Assembly (NCBI GenBank): GCA_040219515.1
Contig: JAVJSI010000009.1
Location: 62,001-126,000 of the forward strand
From: Acidimicrobiales bacterium
Lineage (GTDB): Bacteria > Actinomycetota > Acidimicrobiia > Acidimicrobiales > Aldehydirespiratoraceae
Length of the DNA stretch: 64,000 nucleotides
Direction of reading: 5' to 3'
Of the stretch, positions 7,649 through 17,419 are shown in pieces; the first letter of the stretch is position 1, and every line of letters begins with the position of its first letter. Under the pieces are notes generated by a model that did no database searches, was not told the DNA's origin, and worked only from the letters and a program-made list of their open reading frames with translations. The translations under genes and the position numbers were made by a program.

Positions 7649-8764
7649 TCAGATGCCGATGCGTTGGGCGAGGAGCTCACGGTGGTAGGTGGGATCACCG
7701 AAGAGGAGCTCGGAGCTCTTGGCCCGCTTGAAGTAGAGGTGGGCGGGGTGTTCCCAGGTGAAGCCGATGCCACCGTGGATCTGGATGTTCTCGGCCGCGG
7801 CGTGGAAGTAGGCCTCGGAGCAGTAGCTCTTGGCGAGCGAGGCGACCTGGCCGAGCTCGTCGTTCATCTCGGCGGCACACCAGCCCGCGTAGTAGGCGGC
7901 GGACTTGGCCGACTCGACCTCGAGCAGCATGTCGGCGCACTTGTGCTTGATGGCCTGGAACGAGCCGATCGGGCGACCGAACTGGACGCGGACCTTGGCG
8001 TACTCGACCGACATGTCGAGACACATCTGGGCACCACCCACCTGCTCCGCGGCCAGGGCGACGGCGGCGAGATCCAGCACGGTCTCCAGGGTGTCCCAAC
8101 CCTTGCCGTCGTCGCCGATCAGCGTGGCGGCCACGCCGGAGAACTCGATCTTGGCCTGCTTGCGGGTCTGGTCCATGGTCGACAGCGAGGTGCGGGTGAG
8201 TCCGTCGGCGTCCGCGGCGACCTTGAAGAGCGACACGCCCTTGTCGCTGCGGGCCGCCACGATCAGGAGGTTGGCGGTGGCCCCGTCGAGCACGTACATC
8301 TTCGTGCCGTCGAGCGTCCACGAGTCGCCCGATCCGGAGGCCTGCATCGTGATGCCGCCCTCGTCCCAGCGGCCGCTCTCCTCGGTGAACGCGAGCGTGG
8401 CGCGGGTCTCGCCCGACGCGATGCCCGGGAGCAGCTCGCTCTTGGCCGAATCGTCGCCGCTGTGCAGGATCGCGTTGGCCGCGAGCACGCAGCTCGAGAA
8501 GTAGGGGGCGCACAACAGGGCCCGGCCCATCTCCTCGAGGACGACGACCTGCTCGACGAAGCCGTAGCCCTGACCGCCGTACTCCTCGGGAATGGCCAGC
8601 GCCTGGAGACCCATCTGCTCGGCCATCTGGCTCCACACGGCCTCGTCGAAGCCCTGCTCGGTGTCCATCTGCTCGCGGACGGCCTCTTCGGAGGACTTGG
8701 TCTGGAGGAAGTTGCGCACGAACTCGCGCAGCTGCTCTTGTTCTTCGGAGAATGCAAAGTTCAT
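7649..8764 (-). CDS. Acyl-CoA dehydrogenase family protein
   Basis: A 371-residue flavoprotein expected to dehydrogenate an acyl-CoA thioester at C2-C3. The start MNFAFSEEQEQLREFVRNFL is the family N-terminus, so the ATG at 8764 is chosen over the ATG/GTG-like start at 8818. EEYGGQGYGF is the usual N-terminal domain motif, and IQHGGIGFTWEHPAHLYFKRA near the C-terminus is typical of actinobacterial FadE proteins that often work as one subunit of a heteromeric enzyme. The expected glutamate base is not obvious, in line with that role. It is divergent from the VapB-like gene, with a palindromic site between them. Confidence 0.85.
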   Translation of the reverse strand: MNFAFSEEQEQLREFVRNFLQTKSSEEAVREQMDTEQGFDEAVWSQMAEQMGLQALAIPEEYGGQGYGFVEQVVVLEEMGRALLCAPYFSSCVLAANAILHSGDDSAKSELLPGIASGETRATLAFTEESGRWDEGGITMQASGSGDSWTLDGTKMYVLDGATANLLIVAARSDKGVSLFKVAADADGLTRTSLSTMDQTRKQAKIEFSGVAATLIGDDGKGWDTLETVLDLAAVALAAEQVGGAQMCLDMSVEYAKVRVQFGRPIGSFQAIKHKCADMLLEVESAKSAAYYAGWCAAEMNDELGQVASLAKSYCSEAYFHAAAENIQIHGGIGFTWEHPAHLYFKRAKSSELLFGDPTYHRELLAQRIGI

Positions 8765-8807
8765 GGGCGAGAAGCTACCCAGTGCGACCGACCTCGCCAA
8801 ATCGTTC

Positions 8808-8821
8808 TGTGTACACATGTG
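8808..8821. promoter_or_regulatory. Two overlapping palindromes between divergent genes
   Basis: TGTGTACACA (8808-8817) and CACATGTG (8814-8821) are perfect overlapping palindromes. They lie 22-35 bases upstream of the VapB-like -10 box (8843-8848), and also upstream of the divergent acyl-CoA dehydrogenase gene. Type II antitoxins usually bind such sites to repress their own operon, so a VapB operator is the simplest reading. Confidence 0.4.
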
Positions 8822-8842
8822 CTACAACTCATGGGTCGGGAG

Positions 8843-8848
8843 TAGGCT
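8843..8848 (+). promoter_or_regulatory. -10 box TAGGCT, leaderless start
   Basis: TAGGCT ends 6 bases before the ATG at 8855, which predicts that the mRNA begins at or next to the start codon of the antitoxin gene. Confidence 0.5.
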
Positions 8849-8854
8849 GGGTCC

Positions 8855-9136
8855 ATGCAACGAGTCGGGATTCGTAGCCTGCGCAACGACGTCGCCGCGA
8901 TCGTGCGGCGCGCCGGTGGCGGCGAGCGCATCATCGTGACGGTCGACGGCGAGCCGGTCGCCCAGCTCGGCCCGCTCGAGCCGACGGGTGAACCGACGAT
9001 CGACGACCTCGCCGCGGCCGGACTCGTACGGCTCCCCGGGCGAGCCGACCGCCCGCCCCCGCCGGATCCCTTCGGCGTCCCCGTCGACGTCCGTCTGTCG
9101 TCGGTGATCGGTGAACTGCGGGGCGAGTCGGGATGA
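8855..9136 (+). CDS. vapB: Type II antitoxin, Phd/YefM (VapB-like)
   Basis: The 93-residue protein begins MQRVGIRSLRNDVAAIVRRAGGGERIIVT, the Phd/YefM DNA-binding fold. VTVDGEPVAQLGPL follows, then a proline-rich linker (RPPPPDPFG) and a C-terminal tail that would wrap the toxin. It overlaps the PIN toxin gene by 4 bases (ATGA), the classic arrangement. It is expected to neutralise the toxin and autoregulate the operon through the palindromes at 8808-8821. Confidence 0.85.
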   Translation: MQRVGIRSLRNDVAAIVRRAGGGERIIVTVDGEPVAQLGPLEPTGEPTIDDLAAAGLVRLPGRADRPPPPDPFGVPVDVRLSSVIGELRGESG

Positions 9137-9546
9137 CCCTCGTGATCGATCCGTCCGCCCTCATCGCGCGCTACGTCCCCGGTCCCGACCGCGCCCTGGT
9201 CAACGCCACGATGTCCGCCGATCCGGTCTGGTGCGCCAGCGACCTGGCCCGCACCGAGGTCATGCTCGCCCTGCACCGGATCGCCGGGGCCGAGGTGCTC
9301 ACCGACGACCTGTGGACGGCAGCCCGGGCCGATCTCGACGCCTTCGTGTTGGTGCCGGTCGACGAGCGCTGCATCGCCCGGGCCACCGAGCTCGGCGCCG
9401 CCTACGGACTGCGGACGGTCGATGCCGTCCACCTCGCCGCGGCCGACCGACTGCCTCGCCCGATCAGCTACCTCACCCTCGACCGCCACCAGATTCCGGC
9501 GGCCGCCGCGCTCGGCTTCGAACTCGTTACCCCTCTGGCGCGCTAG
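9133..9546 (+). CDS. vapC: PIN-domain toxin ribonuclease, VapC family
   Basis: A 137-residue PIN domain. The acidic metal-binding residues are visible: the Asp of VIDPSALIARY near the N-terminus, the Glu of ARTEVMLAL, and the Asp of RTVDAVHLAAA near residue 97. VapC toxins cut tRNA or rRNA and are held inactive by VapB. All catalytic acids seem present, so the toxin should be active. The gene is translationally coupled to the antitoxin. Confidence 0.88.
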   Translation: MTLVIDPSALIARYVPGPDRALVNATMSADPVWCASDLARTEVMLALHRIAGAEVLTDDLWTAARADLDAFVLVPVDERCIARATELGAAYGLRTVDAVHLAAADRLPRPISYLTLDRHQIPAAAALGFELVTPLAR

Positions 9547-9556
9547 ACAATCGGGC

Positions 9557-11296
9557 ATGACCCGACGCCTTCCCAAGGCTCTCATCGCCGTTCTCGCCGC
9601 TGCCGCACTCGCGGCGGCGAGCTGCGCCGACGACAGCTCCGACACCCCAGCCGCCGATCCCGCGCCCGACGACGCGAGCACCACGACGACCGAGCCCGGC
9701 GAGGACGTGGTCGCCTCCGACGACCCGATCCAGGTCGCCACGGTGGTCACCCCGTCGGAGGTCAGCCCCATCGCCGCGCGCGTCACGGTCGAGAGCAACG
9801 TCGCCGTGACGGTGCAGATCACCGCGACCGCCGACGACCACGAAGTCACCACGCCGGTCACCGCGCAGTCGGCGACCGAACACGACCTCCCTCTCGTCGG
9901 CATGCGTCAGGCGCGGGACTACGAGGTGGCCATGACGGTGGTCGACGCCGCGGGCAACGTCCTCACGACCACCGAACCGTTCACGACCGGCACGATCGAC
10001 GACAACGTGCCCGACTTCGAGATCGTCGAGCACGACCCGGACCGCCGCTCACCCGGCATCACCATCGTCGAGACCAACACCGTTCGCGCCGCCCTCCCCG
10101 GTGATTTCGGCGGCAACGCCGTCGTCGGGCTGGACGAGGACGACGAGATCGTCTGGTACTACAACACCGATCGGTTCAACGGCGCCGTCCAGCAGACGCC
10201 AGCCGGCGAGGTCGCCGCCCAGAACGATCCGTTCGGCATGACCGTCCACGCCATCACCGGCGAAGCGCTCCGTCGCTACTACCCCGACCCGGAGGGCGAC
10301 GACGAGATCACCGTCGAGGACGGCGTGGCGCTGACGCCGTACCACGCCGACTGGGTCGACCTCGGCACGGTCCACCACGATCTTCAGTGGCAGCCCGACG
10401 GCACGGCGTTCGCCATCTCCCGCACGATCCACGAGATTCCGGTCGCGCGACAACAGGAGCTGTGCCCGGGCGACGAGCTCGAGTGGGGTGTCATCTCCGA
10501 CGTGATCATGCACATCGAGCCCGACGGCACAGTCCTGCGCACCTGGGACCTCTGGGACATCTCGAGCTTCGACGACCTGCCCGGCGAGTTCCTCTGCCAG
10601 ACGCAGGGATTGGGCATCACCCCGACCGAACGCGACTGGACCCACGCCAATGCGCTCTGGTTCGACGAGACCCGCGACGTCGTCCTCGTCTCGTCCCGGC
10701 ACACCGACCAGATCATCGCGTTGGCCATGACCGACGAAACGGGCCCCCAGACCGAGGCTCGCTGGATCCTGGGCGCCGACGGCACGATTCCCTACGCCGG
10801 CGAGAGCTTCCACCACACGCACGGCGTGAAGACCACGGCCGACGGCGACATCCTCTTCTACGACAACGGCAACTTCCGGCCGGGGAGCCTGTCGGCGGGT
10901 GGCGATGACCCCAACTACAGCCGCGCGGTGCGGATCGCGGTCGACGACAGCGGCGACGATCCCTCGACCTGGAGCGCCACGCAGGTCTGGGACCATCGCA
11001 TGATCGACCCCGTCACCGACGAGCTGATCTACGCGCCGTTCATCAGCGACGCCGACGAGTTGAGCAACGGCAACATCCTGGTGACCCACGGTGGCGCCAC
11101 CGTCGACCCGAACGACTACACGGCCTCCCACGTCCATCTCGTCGAGATCGACCCGATCACCCAGGACGAGGGCGGCGATGCGTTCGGCGGGGACATCGTG
11201 TGGGAGCTGCGGGCCGGCGGCGACCAGCCCGAATCGACGTATCGCGCCGACCGGTGGGCGTCGCTCTACTTCGGGCCGCTGTGGGCCACGGAATGA
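9557..11296 (+). CDS. Arylsulfotransferase (ASST)-family lipoprotein
   Basis: A 579-residue exported protein. The N-terminus is basic and hydrophobic and ends in a lipobox (LAAASC), so it should be a lipoprotein, followed by a low-complexity D/T linker. Residues 70-170 look like an Fn3 or Ig-like domain. The rest resembles the beta-propeller of arylsulfotransferases (TVHHDLQWQPDGTAFAIS, DWTHANALWFDE, HHTHGVKTTADGDILFYDNG, DELSNGNILVTHGG). ASST enzymes move sulfate between phenolic compounds, but many actinobacterial relatives are uncharacterised. The start at 9557 is used because earlier codons overlap vapC in another frame. A TAGACA box ends 7 bases upstream. Confidence 0.78.
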   Translation: MTRRLPKALIAVLAAAALAAASCADDSSDTPAADPAPDDASTTTTEPGEDVVASDDPIQVATVVTPSEVSPIAARVTVESNVAVTVQITATADDHEVTTPVTAQSATEHDLPLVGMRQARDYEVAMTVVDAAGNVLTTTEPFTTGTIDDNVPDFEIVEHDPDRRSPGITIVETNTVRAALPGDFGGNAVVGLDEDDEIVWYYNTDRFNGAVQQTPAGEVAAQNDPFGMTVHAITGEALRRYYPDPEGDDEITVEDGVALTPYHADWVDLGTVHHDLQWQPDGTAFAISRTIHEIPVARQQELCPGDELEWGVISDVIMHIEPDGTVLRTWDLWDISSFDDLPGEFLCQTQGLGITPTERDWTHANALWFDETRDVVLVSSRHTDQIIALAMTDETGPQTEARWILGADGTIPYAGESFHHTHGVKTTADGDILFYDNGNFRPGSLSAGGDDPNYSRAVRIAVDDSGDDPSTWSATQVWDHRMIDPVTDELIYAPFISDADELSNGNILVTHGGATVDPNDYTASHVHLVEIDPITQDEGGDAFGGDIVWELRAGGDQPESTYRADRWASLYFGPLWATE

Positions 11297-11694
11297 GCAG
11301 CGACAGCGACCGCCCTCTGCCGGCCGACCAACGCCCCTACGACGACACACCGGTCCACACCGCCGACCTGCCGGCCACCCCCACCCGCGATCGCAACATC
11401 AGCGTCGAGGCGTGGGTTGAAGCGCCGGATCATCTTCGCCGCGCCGGCGATGACATCGGCGGTGTGCGTGTGGCCTACAAGCGCCGCATCGGCGACTGGC
11501 TGCTCTGGCGGGCCGGGCCGGCGGTGAAGGCCGATGCCCGTTACGTTGCGGTGAGAGCCGACGATCTGGCGGAGCACCACGAGTTCCGACTGTTCCCCGA
11601 CGGTACCGGCGACGGTCTCGGCCCGTCCGGCGAGCGCCACGCCCGGTTCCGGGCCTGGAAGGAAGATCTCCTCGGCCGCACGCCGGGTTCCTGA
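11293..11694 (+). CDS. Conserved hypothetical protein downstream of the ASST-like gene
   Basis: The 133-residue protein starts at an ATG overlapping the ASST stop by 4 bases (ATGA), so the pair is an operon. It has a disordered N-terminus rich in D, P and T. The C-terminal half (RRIGDWLLWRAGPAVKADARY, FRLFPDGTGDG, RFRAWKEDL) has no motif I recognise. No signal peptide or membrane segment is visible, so it is probably cytoplasmic. Confidence 0.65.
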   Translation: MSSDSDRPLPADQRPYDDTPVHTADLPATPTRDRNISVEAWVEAPDHLRRAGDDIGGVRVAYKRRIGDWLLWRAGPAVKADARYVAVRADDLAEHHEFRLFPDGTGDGLGPSGERHARFRAWKEDLLGRTPGS

Positions 11695-11724
11695 CGCGCG
11701 CCGCCCATTACCACTATGCCCGTA

Positions 11725-11758
11725 GGACAAACCTCGGCCGTCCCATAGACTTTTGTCC
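11725..11758 (+). promoter_or_regulatory. Promoter and inverted repeat before sufC1
   Basis: A -10 box TAGACT (11746-11751) ends 7 bases before the sufC ATG at 11759, predicting a leaderless mRNA. GGACAAA (11725-11731) and TTTGTCC (11752-11758) form a 7-bp inverted repeat that brackets the -10 box with a 20-base centre, a possible operator for an iron-sulfur responsive regulator. Confidence 0.45.
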
Positions 11759-12516
<758 letters not shown>

Positions 12517-12520
<4 letters not shown>

Positions 12521-13758
12521 GTCTCCGCCCCGACGTCAAGAACGACTTTCCCGTCCTCGCGCAATCGTTTCACGGGCACCAGGTCGTCTATCTCGATTCC
12601 GGCAACACCTCACAGAAGCCGCAGGCGGTCATCGATGCGATGGCCCGCTACTACGAGCACGACAACGCCAACGTGCACCGGGGCAGCTACGAGCTCGCCG
12701 TTCGGGCAACCGCGGCGCTCGAGGAATCCCGCGCCACCGTGGCCCGTTTCATCAACGCGCCGTCGCCCAGCGAGGTGGTGTTCACGAAGAACGCCACCGA
12801 GTCGATGAACCTGCTCGCTCGTTCCTGGGGAGGCGCCAACCTCGGCCCCGGCGACGCCGTCGTCATCTCCGAGATGGAACACCACGCGAACATCGTGCCG
12901 TGGCACATGCTGGTCGCCGAGAAGGGCATCGAGCTCCGCTGGATCCCGGTGGGGGCCGACGGCCACCTCGACCTCACCGATCTCGACCGCCTCCTCGACG
13001 GCGCGAAGCTGGTGTCGATCACCGCCATGTCCAACGTGCTCGGCACGCTCAACGACATCCCCCGACTGTCCGAGGCCGCGCATCGTGCCGGCGCCCTCAT
13101 GGCCGTCGACGCCAGCCAGTACGTGCCCCACCTCCCCACCGACGTGCAGGCCATGGGCGCCGACTTCGTCGTCTTCACCGGCCACAAGATGCTCGGGCCG
13201 ATGGGTATCGGCGTGCTCTGGGCCCGCGCCGAGATCCTCGACGCCATGCCCCCGTTCCTCGGTGGCGGCGAGATGATCCTCCAGGTGACCAAGGAGGGCT
13301 TCACCACCAACGAGATCCCCTGGAAGTTCGAGGCCGGCACCCCCATGGTCGCCGAGGCGGTCGGTCTCGCGGCCGCCATCGACTACCTCACCGACCTGGG
13401 GATGGACGAGGTCCGTCGCCACGAGGTCGAGCTCACCGCCTACGCGATGCGCCGCCTCGAGGAGGTCCACGGCGACAAGATCACGATCCACGGCCCGAGC
13501 GAGCCGTCGGAACGCGGCGGCGTACTGTCCTTCGTCTACGAGGGCTCGTCGGGCGAGGTCCACCCCCACGACATCGCCCAGGTCCTCGACCAGGCCGGCG
13601 TCTGTGTGCGGGCCGGGCATCATTGCGCCAAACCACTGATGACCGTGCTCGGCGCCAACGCCACCTCCCGTGCCTCGCTCTACGTCTACAACGACGAGTC
13701 CGACATCGATCAGCTGGTCGATGCCCTGTCCGCCGCCGACGAGATGTTCTCGTTCTAG
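12517..13758 (+). CDS. sufS: Cysteine desulfurase SufS
   Basis: A 413-residue PLP enzyme that takes sulfur from cysteine for cluster assembly. It starts at a GTG overlapping the sufC stop (MSLRPDVKNDFPVL). The PLP lysine is K224 in FTGHKMLGPMGIGVLW, and the active cysteine C370 is in RAGHHCAKPL. ESMNLLARSWG and the EMEHHANIVPWHML motif match class II desulfurases that need SufU or SufE. It is followed after 37 bases by sufU, consistent with a SufS-SufU pair. Confidence 0.94.
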
Positions 13759-13795
13759 CAAGCCCTCCAGCACGCCTTCTCTCCAGGAAAACCAG

Positions 13796-14302
13796 ATGCC
13801 CGGCCTCGAAGACCTCTACCGAGAGATCATCCTCGATCATTACCGCTCCCCGCGAAACCGCGGTGAACTGGAGACCCCACCGGCGGTTCGCGCCGACGGG
13901 TTCAATCCGCTGTGCGGCGACGAGATCGTGGTCTACATCGATGTCGACGATGCGGGCACCATCCAGGAGGTCGCCATCGGCGGCCAGGGGTGTTCGATCA
14001 GCCAGTCATCGGCGTCGATGATGTCCGCCGCGATCAAGGGCAAGTCGGTGGCCGACGCCCGCCAGCTGATCGTCGCGTTCAAGGGCCTCATGTCGATCCA
14101 CGAGACCGAGCTCGGTGGCGACGGCACCGAGTCCGAGATGGGCATCTCCGCCGCCGACATGAGCATCGACAACACCGACGACGTGTCGCTCGGCGACCTC
14201 GAGGCGCTGCGCGGCGTGGTGAAGTTCCCGGTCCGCATCAAGTGCGCCACCCTCGGCTGGAACACGCTCGCCCAGGCGCTCGACGAGGTCGCGCCGAACT
14301 AG
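13796..14302 (+). CDS. sufU: SufU zinc-dependent sulfurtransferase
   Basis: A 168-residue SufU. The zinc ligands are C40 and D42 (FNPLCGDEI), C66 (GGQGCSISQSS) and C150 (RIKCATLGW). The insertion between the second and third cysteines distinguishes SufU from IscU scaffolds. In Gram-positive SUF systems it accepts sulfur from SufS by ligand swapping. AGGA lies upstream of the ATG at 13796. It ends one base before the convergent Cys-rich gene at 14304. Confidence 0.92.
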   Translation: MPGLEDLYREIILDHYRSPRNRGELETPPAVRADGFNPLCGDEIVVYIDVDDAGTIQEVAIGGQGCSISQSSASMMSAAIKGKSVADARQLIVAFKGLMSIHETELGGDGTESEMGISAADMSIDNTDDVSLGDLEALRGVVKFPVRIKCATLGWNTLAQALDEVAPN

Positions 14303-14303
14303 C

Positions 14304-14954
14304 TCAGCGCACGCGGTCGCGAATGGCCACGGCCACTTCGGGGCCGACCAGGGCCTGGAGTTCATCGGCGAGTTCGTCGGCCGTGGTCTGCTCCCCCGCC
14401 TGGGCGTTGTCGCCCTCGGTGCAGCACCACACCATCGTCGCTCCGTCGGGGCCCCGATCGTCACGGCCCCAGCGTCGGAGTCGAGCAGTGCCGTCGTCGG
14501 CGTGCTCGGCGATCAGCGGCAACTGCCAGCACACCGACGGCTTCACATCGATCGGCCGTTCACCGTCGCGCACCGCCTGGAGGTGCAGCGCACATCCCGA
14601 CCCGCCGGCGAAACCCGGACGGTTCAGGAACACGCAGGCGCCTTCGACGGTGGCGGTCCGGGCCCGCCGCTCGTCCTCGTAGATCCCGTGCTCCGCCGCC
14701 CACTCCCGGAACTGGAACAGGTCGGCGTCGAGCAGCGCGGCGTGGGCCGAGATGGTCATGGCCTCGTCCTCGTCGAGGAGTTCGGTGCCGACGGAGCAGC
14801 ATCCGTGGCCGAGCACCTCGGCCGGCGTGTCGAGGATGCCCTGGCACCCTTCGCCCCAGATGCACTTCCAACGCGAGCCGAGGAAGCCGACGTCGACGGT
14901 CCAACGGGTGCCGTCGACCGGGTCGACGAACTCCTCGAAACGGGCGGAGACCAT
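14304..14954 (-). CDS. Cysteine-rich hypothetical protein (DUF3109/YkgJ-like)
   Basis: A 216-residue protein with a pattern of paired cysteines: CIWGEGCQG, HGCCSVG, GACVFLNR, GSGCALH, SVCWQLP and MVWCCTEGD. This resembles DUF3109/YkgJ-type metal-binding proteins; the metal and role are unknown. The start at 14954 is used because a TACCCT box ends 6 bases upstream, although the frame stays open to 15074. Being next to a SUF locus, an iron-sulfur or zinc role is tempting but unproven. It ends one base from the sufU stop on the opposite strand. Confidence 0.65.
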   Translation of the reverse strand: MVSARFEEFVDPVDGTRWTVDVGFLGSRWKCIWGEGCQGILDTPAEVLGHGCCSVGTELLDEDEAMTISAHAALLDADLFQFREWAAEHGIYEDERRARTATVEGACVFLNRPGFAGGSGCALHLQAVRDGERPIDVKPSVCWQLPLIAEHADDGTARLRRWGRDDRGPDGATMVWCCTEGDNAQAGEQTTADELADELQALVGPEVAVAIRDRVR

Positions 14955-14960
14955 GACGCG

Positions 14961-14966
14961 AGGGTA
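14961..14966 (-). promoter_or_regulatory. -10 box TACCCT, leaderless start
   Basis: TACCCT on the minus strand ends 6 bases before the ATG at 14954. Its divergent partner at 14975-14980 is only 8 bases away, so the two polymerase footprints would overlap. Confidence 0.5.
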
Positions 14967-14974
14967 GGCCGCAC

Positions 14975-14980
14975 TACGGT
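14975..14980 (+). promoter_or_regulatory. -10 box TACGGT, leaderless start
   Basis: TACGGT ends 7 bases before the ATG at 14988, back to back with the minus-strand box at 14961-14966. Confidence 0.5.
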
Positions 14981-14987
14981 CTGTGCC

Positions 14988-16010
14988 ATGACCGACATCC
15001 CGGCCGGCTGGTACAACGATCCCGAGGACGTCACCCAACTCCGATACTGGAACGGCAACGAGTGGACCGAACACCGCTCACCCAGAGCGCTGGCCGGGGC
15101 CGCCGCCCCCGACGGCGGCGCGTGGGGGATCGTCGGTGCCACGTTCCGCCTGATCGTCGAGGGGTGGGCGCAACTCCTCGTCCTGGCGCTCCCGCTGATC
15201 GTCTCCAGCATCGGGGCCGCCATCCTCGCCTACGTGTCGCTGGACTCGATGCTCGATCCGGGGATCGAGACGATTCTCGACCGGGTCACCCAGCCGGGCT
15301 TCGATCCGGTCGACAACGGTGCCGACGAGGCCTTCATCGATTCGATCGACGTCTCCATCGGGACGATCGGCATCCTGGGCCTCATCGGCGCTGGGCTCGC
15401 GGTCGTCCTCGGCACCTTCATCAGCTCCACCTCGTTCTCGATATTCCTGGCCCGTGTCCGCGCCGGACGAGGCACGTCGATCGGCGAGACCTACCAGCGC
15501 CTCGCCCGGCGGCTCCCCCGCATGATCGGCATCGCTCTGCTGTGGAGCCTCTTGGGACTCATCGCAGCGACGATCGTCGTCGGCCTCTTCGTCGTGGCCA
15601 TCCTCGTCTCGCCGGCGCTGCTGCTCGCCCTCGTCCCCGCGCTGCTCGTGGCCGTCATCTACTTCTGGCCGGTCGGCGCGCTCGCCTACACGGCGCTGGC
15701 GTTGTCGCCCAGGGAAGCCCCGCCGTTGCGACACGCCTTCCGCATCGTTCGCCCGCTCTGGGGGCCGATCGCCGGCCGGCTTCTCATCCTGACACTGGTC
15801 GGCTTCGTCGTGTCGTTCGCGTTCAACCTCGGCACCAGCTGGATCAGCAGCGTCGGCGTCGTGGCTGCCTTCGTCGTCCCTCTCCTGCTACAGGCACTGC
15901 AGAGCATGCTCAACAGCGCCGGCTCGGTGGTGCTCTACGAGTTCGCCGGCGGCAGTGTCGATCCGGCCATCACCGCCGAGCACGTCGGCTCGCCGGCGCC
16001 GTTCAGCTGA
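14988..16010 (+). CDS. DUF2510-containing polytopic membrane protein
   Basis: Residues 1-27 ([20 protein letters not shown]) are a DUF2510 motif, a short actinobacterial module found at the cytoplasmic N-terminus of membrane proteins. About five or six membrane segments follow (near residues 60-80, 125-150, 182-208, 210-235, 265-285 and 290-310), with loops rich in acidic residues. The protein is 340 residues long. The function is unknown; the membrane part resembles the uncharacterised glycerophosphoryl-diester-phosphodiesterase-membrane type. It converges on the pterin dehydratase gene and overlaps it by 8 bases. Confidence 0.75.
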   Translation: MTDIPAGWYNDPEDVTQLRYWNGNEWTEHRSPRALAGAAAPDGGAWGIVGATFRLIVEGWAQLLVLALPLIVSSIGAAILAYVSLDSMLDPGIETILDRVTQPGFDPVDNGADEAFIDSIDVSIGTIGILGLIGAGLAVVLGTFISSTSFSIFLARVRAGRGTSIGETYQRLARRLPRMIGIALLWSLLGLIAATIVVGLFVVAILVSPALLLALVPALLVAVIYFWPVGALAYTALALSPREAPPLRHAFRIVRPLWGPIAGRLLILTLVGFVVSFAFNLGTSWISSVGVVAAFVVPLLLQALQSMLNSAGSVVLYEFAGGSVDPAITAEHVGSPAPFS

Positions 16011-16287
16011 GGCCGTCGACCCGCTCGACGAAGTCCCGGTCGTTGGTGGAGATGCCGCCGGCGTCGTGGTCGGTGATCCGGATCTCTACCGTGTCGTAGA
16101 CGTTGCGCCATTCGGGGTGGTGAAAGAGCCGCTCGGCGACGAGCGCCACCCGGGTCATGAATCCGAACGCCTCGTTGAAGTCGGCGAAGGTGAAGGTGCG
16201 GGTGAGCCCGTCCCCGTCTCGCTGCCACTCGGGGTGCGCGGACAGCAGCGCCCCGATCTCGTCATCGGTGAGGAGGGTGCCGGCCAT
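16003..16287 (-). CDS. 4a-hydroxytetrahydrobiopterin dehydratase (PCD/DCoH)
   Basis: This 94-residue protein has the pterin-4a-carbinolamine dehydratase fold, with the signature [21 protein letters not shown] and an upstream [18 protein letters not shown]. Family members recycle pterin cofactors or act in molybdopterin or other pterin metabolism. The ATG shares a base with the stop of sufC2 (TGATG), so it is translationally coupled to the SUF operon. A possible link between pterin chemistry and cluster assembly is inference only. Confidence 0.85.
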   Translation of the reverse strand: MAGTLLTDDEIGALLSAHPEWQRDGDGLTRTFTFADFNEAFGFMTRVALVAERLFHHPEWRNVYDTVEIRITDHDAGGISTNDRDFVERVDGLS

Positions 16288-17072
16288 CACGCCAGTGGAT
16301 CAGCAAAGGGATCGTCGGGCAAGCCGTTCGCCGGCTTGGCCGGCGCCGGTTCGACCCAGCGTTCGTAGCCGGTGGACTCGAGCTCCGTGGCGAGTTCGGC
16401 ACCGCCGGTCTCCTGGATGCGACCCGCCGCGAACACATGGACCTTGTCGGGCCGTAGCTCCTGGAAGAGCTTGCTGTAGTGGGTGATGGCGAGCACGCCG
16501 AGTCCGTCCTCCTCGGTTGCCTGCTCGACGCGGCTGCTGACGAGGCGCAGCGCGTCGACATCGAGGCCCGAATCGAGCTCATCGAGGATCGCGAACTTCG
16601 GGCGCAGCACGCCGAGCTGCAACGTCTCGTTGCGCTTCTTCTCGCCGCCGGACAGGTCGACGTTGAGCGGCCGTTCGAGGAACTTCTCGCCGAAGCCGAT
16701 GCGGACCGCCTCGGCCCGCATGCGTTCGTCGATGACCTCGGGATCGTCGCTGGTGCCGACCGAGGCCCGCAGCAGATCGCGCAGGGCGACACCGGGCACC
16801 TCGGTCGGGTACTGCATCGCCAGGAACAGACCGGCCTCGGCTCGCTGCCAGGCCGGAAGAGTGAGGATCTCGACGTCGTCGATACGAACCGACCCGCCGA
16901 GCACCTCGTAGCCCGGACGGCCTGCGACCACGTGGCCGAGTGTGGACTTGCCGGACCCGTTGGGCCCCATCACGGCGTGCACCTCGCCGGACTTCACCAC
17001 GAGGTCGACGCCCTTGAGTATCTCCTGCCCGTCGACAGCCGCTCGCAGCCCCTCGATCACCAGTTCACTCAT
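16287..17072 (-). CDS. sufC: Fe-S cluster assembly ATPase SufC, copy 2
   Basis: A 261-residue SufC with intact Walker A (GPNGSGKST), signature ([10 protein letters not shown]), Walker B ([11 protein letters not shown]) and [10 protein letters not shown]. It has a C-terminal extension of about 25 residues ([19 protein letters not shown]) missing from copy 1. The two copies share only the core motifs and clearly differ between them, so they are old paralogues, not a recent duplication. It overlaps the Rieske gene by 4 bases (ATGA). Being in the sufB/sufD operon, this copy is the more likely partner of the SufBCD scaffold. Confidence 0.93.
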   Translation of the reverse strand: MSELVIEGLRAAVDGQEILKGVDLVVKSGEVHAVMGPNGSGKSTLGHVVAGRPGYEVLGGSVRIDDVEILTLPAWQRAEAGLFLAMQYPTEVPGVALRDLLRASVGTSDDPEVIDERMRAEAVRIGFGEKFLERPLNVDLSGGEKKRNETLQLGVLRPKFAILDELDSGLDVDALRLVSSRVEQATEEDGLGVLAITHYSKLFQELRPDKVHVFAAGRIQETGGAELATELESTGYERWVEPAPAKPANGLPDDPFADPLA

Positions 17073-17419
17073 GAGGGATCCTCGTCGTCGGATTCGGCTT
17101 CTTCGGGGGCGAGCGTCAACGTGACCTGCCCGTCGACGACGGCGACCTCGTAGACCGGCACCGGTCGCACGGCGGGCAGGCTCTCGGGCTCGCCGGTCCT
17201 CAGGTCGAACAGGGCGCCGTGTTGGCCGCACTCGATCATGCAGTCCTCGGCTTCGACGAAGCCCTCGGACAGCGACACGTCGGCGTGGCTGCAGGTGTCG
17301 CCGATCGCGTAGACGTCGTCGTCGATGCGCACGACGGCGATCTCGCGATCGCCGATCACGACCTTGCGGGCGGTACCCGCCTCGATCTCGGTCAACGGGA
17401 AGAGCGTGTGGACGGTCAT
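17069..17419 (-). CDS. Rieske-type [2Fe-2S] ferredoxin of the SUF operon
   Basis: A 116-residue single-domain Rieske protein. The cluster ligands C43/H45 (DTCSHADVSLSEG) and C64/H67 (ECGQHGALFDLRTGEP) are present. Such non-heme-oxygenase ferredoxin-like proteins are found inside actinobacterial suf operons between sufD and sufC, as here; an electron-donor role in assembly is likely but not proven. It overlaps sufD by 4 bases and sufC2 by 4 bases. The C-terminus is a short acidic tail. Confidence 0.9.
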   Translation of the reverse strand: MTVHTLFPLTEIEAGTARKVVIGDREIAVVRIDDDVYAIGDTCSHADVSLSEGFVEAEDCMIECGQHGALFDLRTGEPESLPAVRPVPVYEVAVVDGQVTLTLAPEEAESDDEDPS

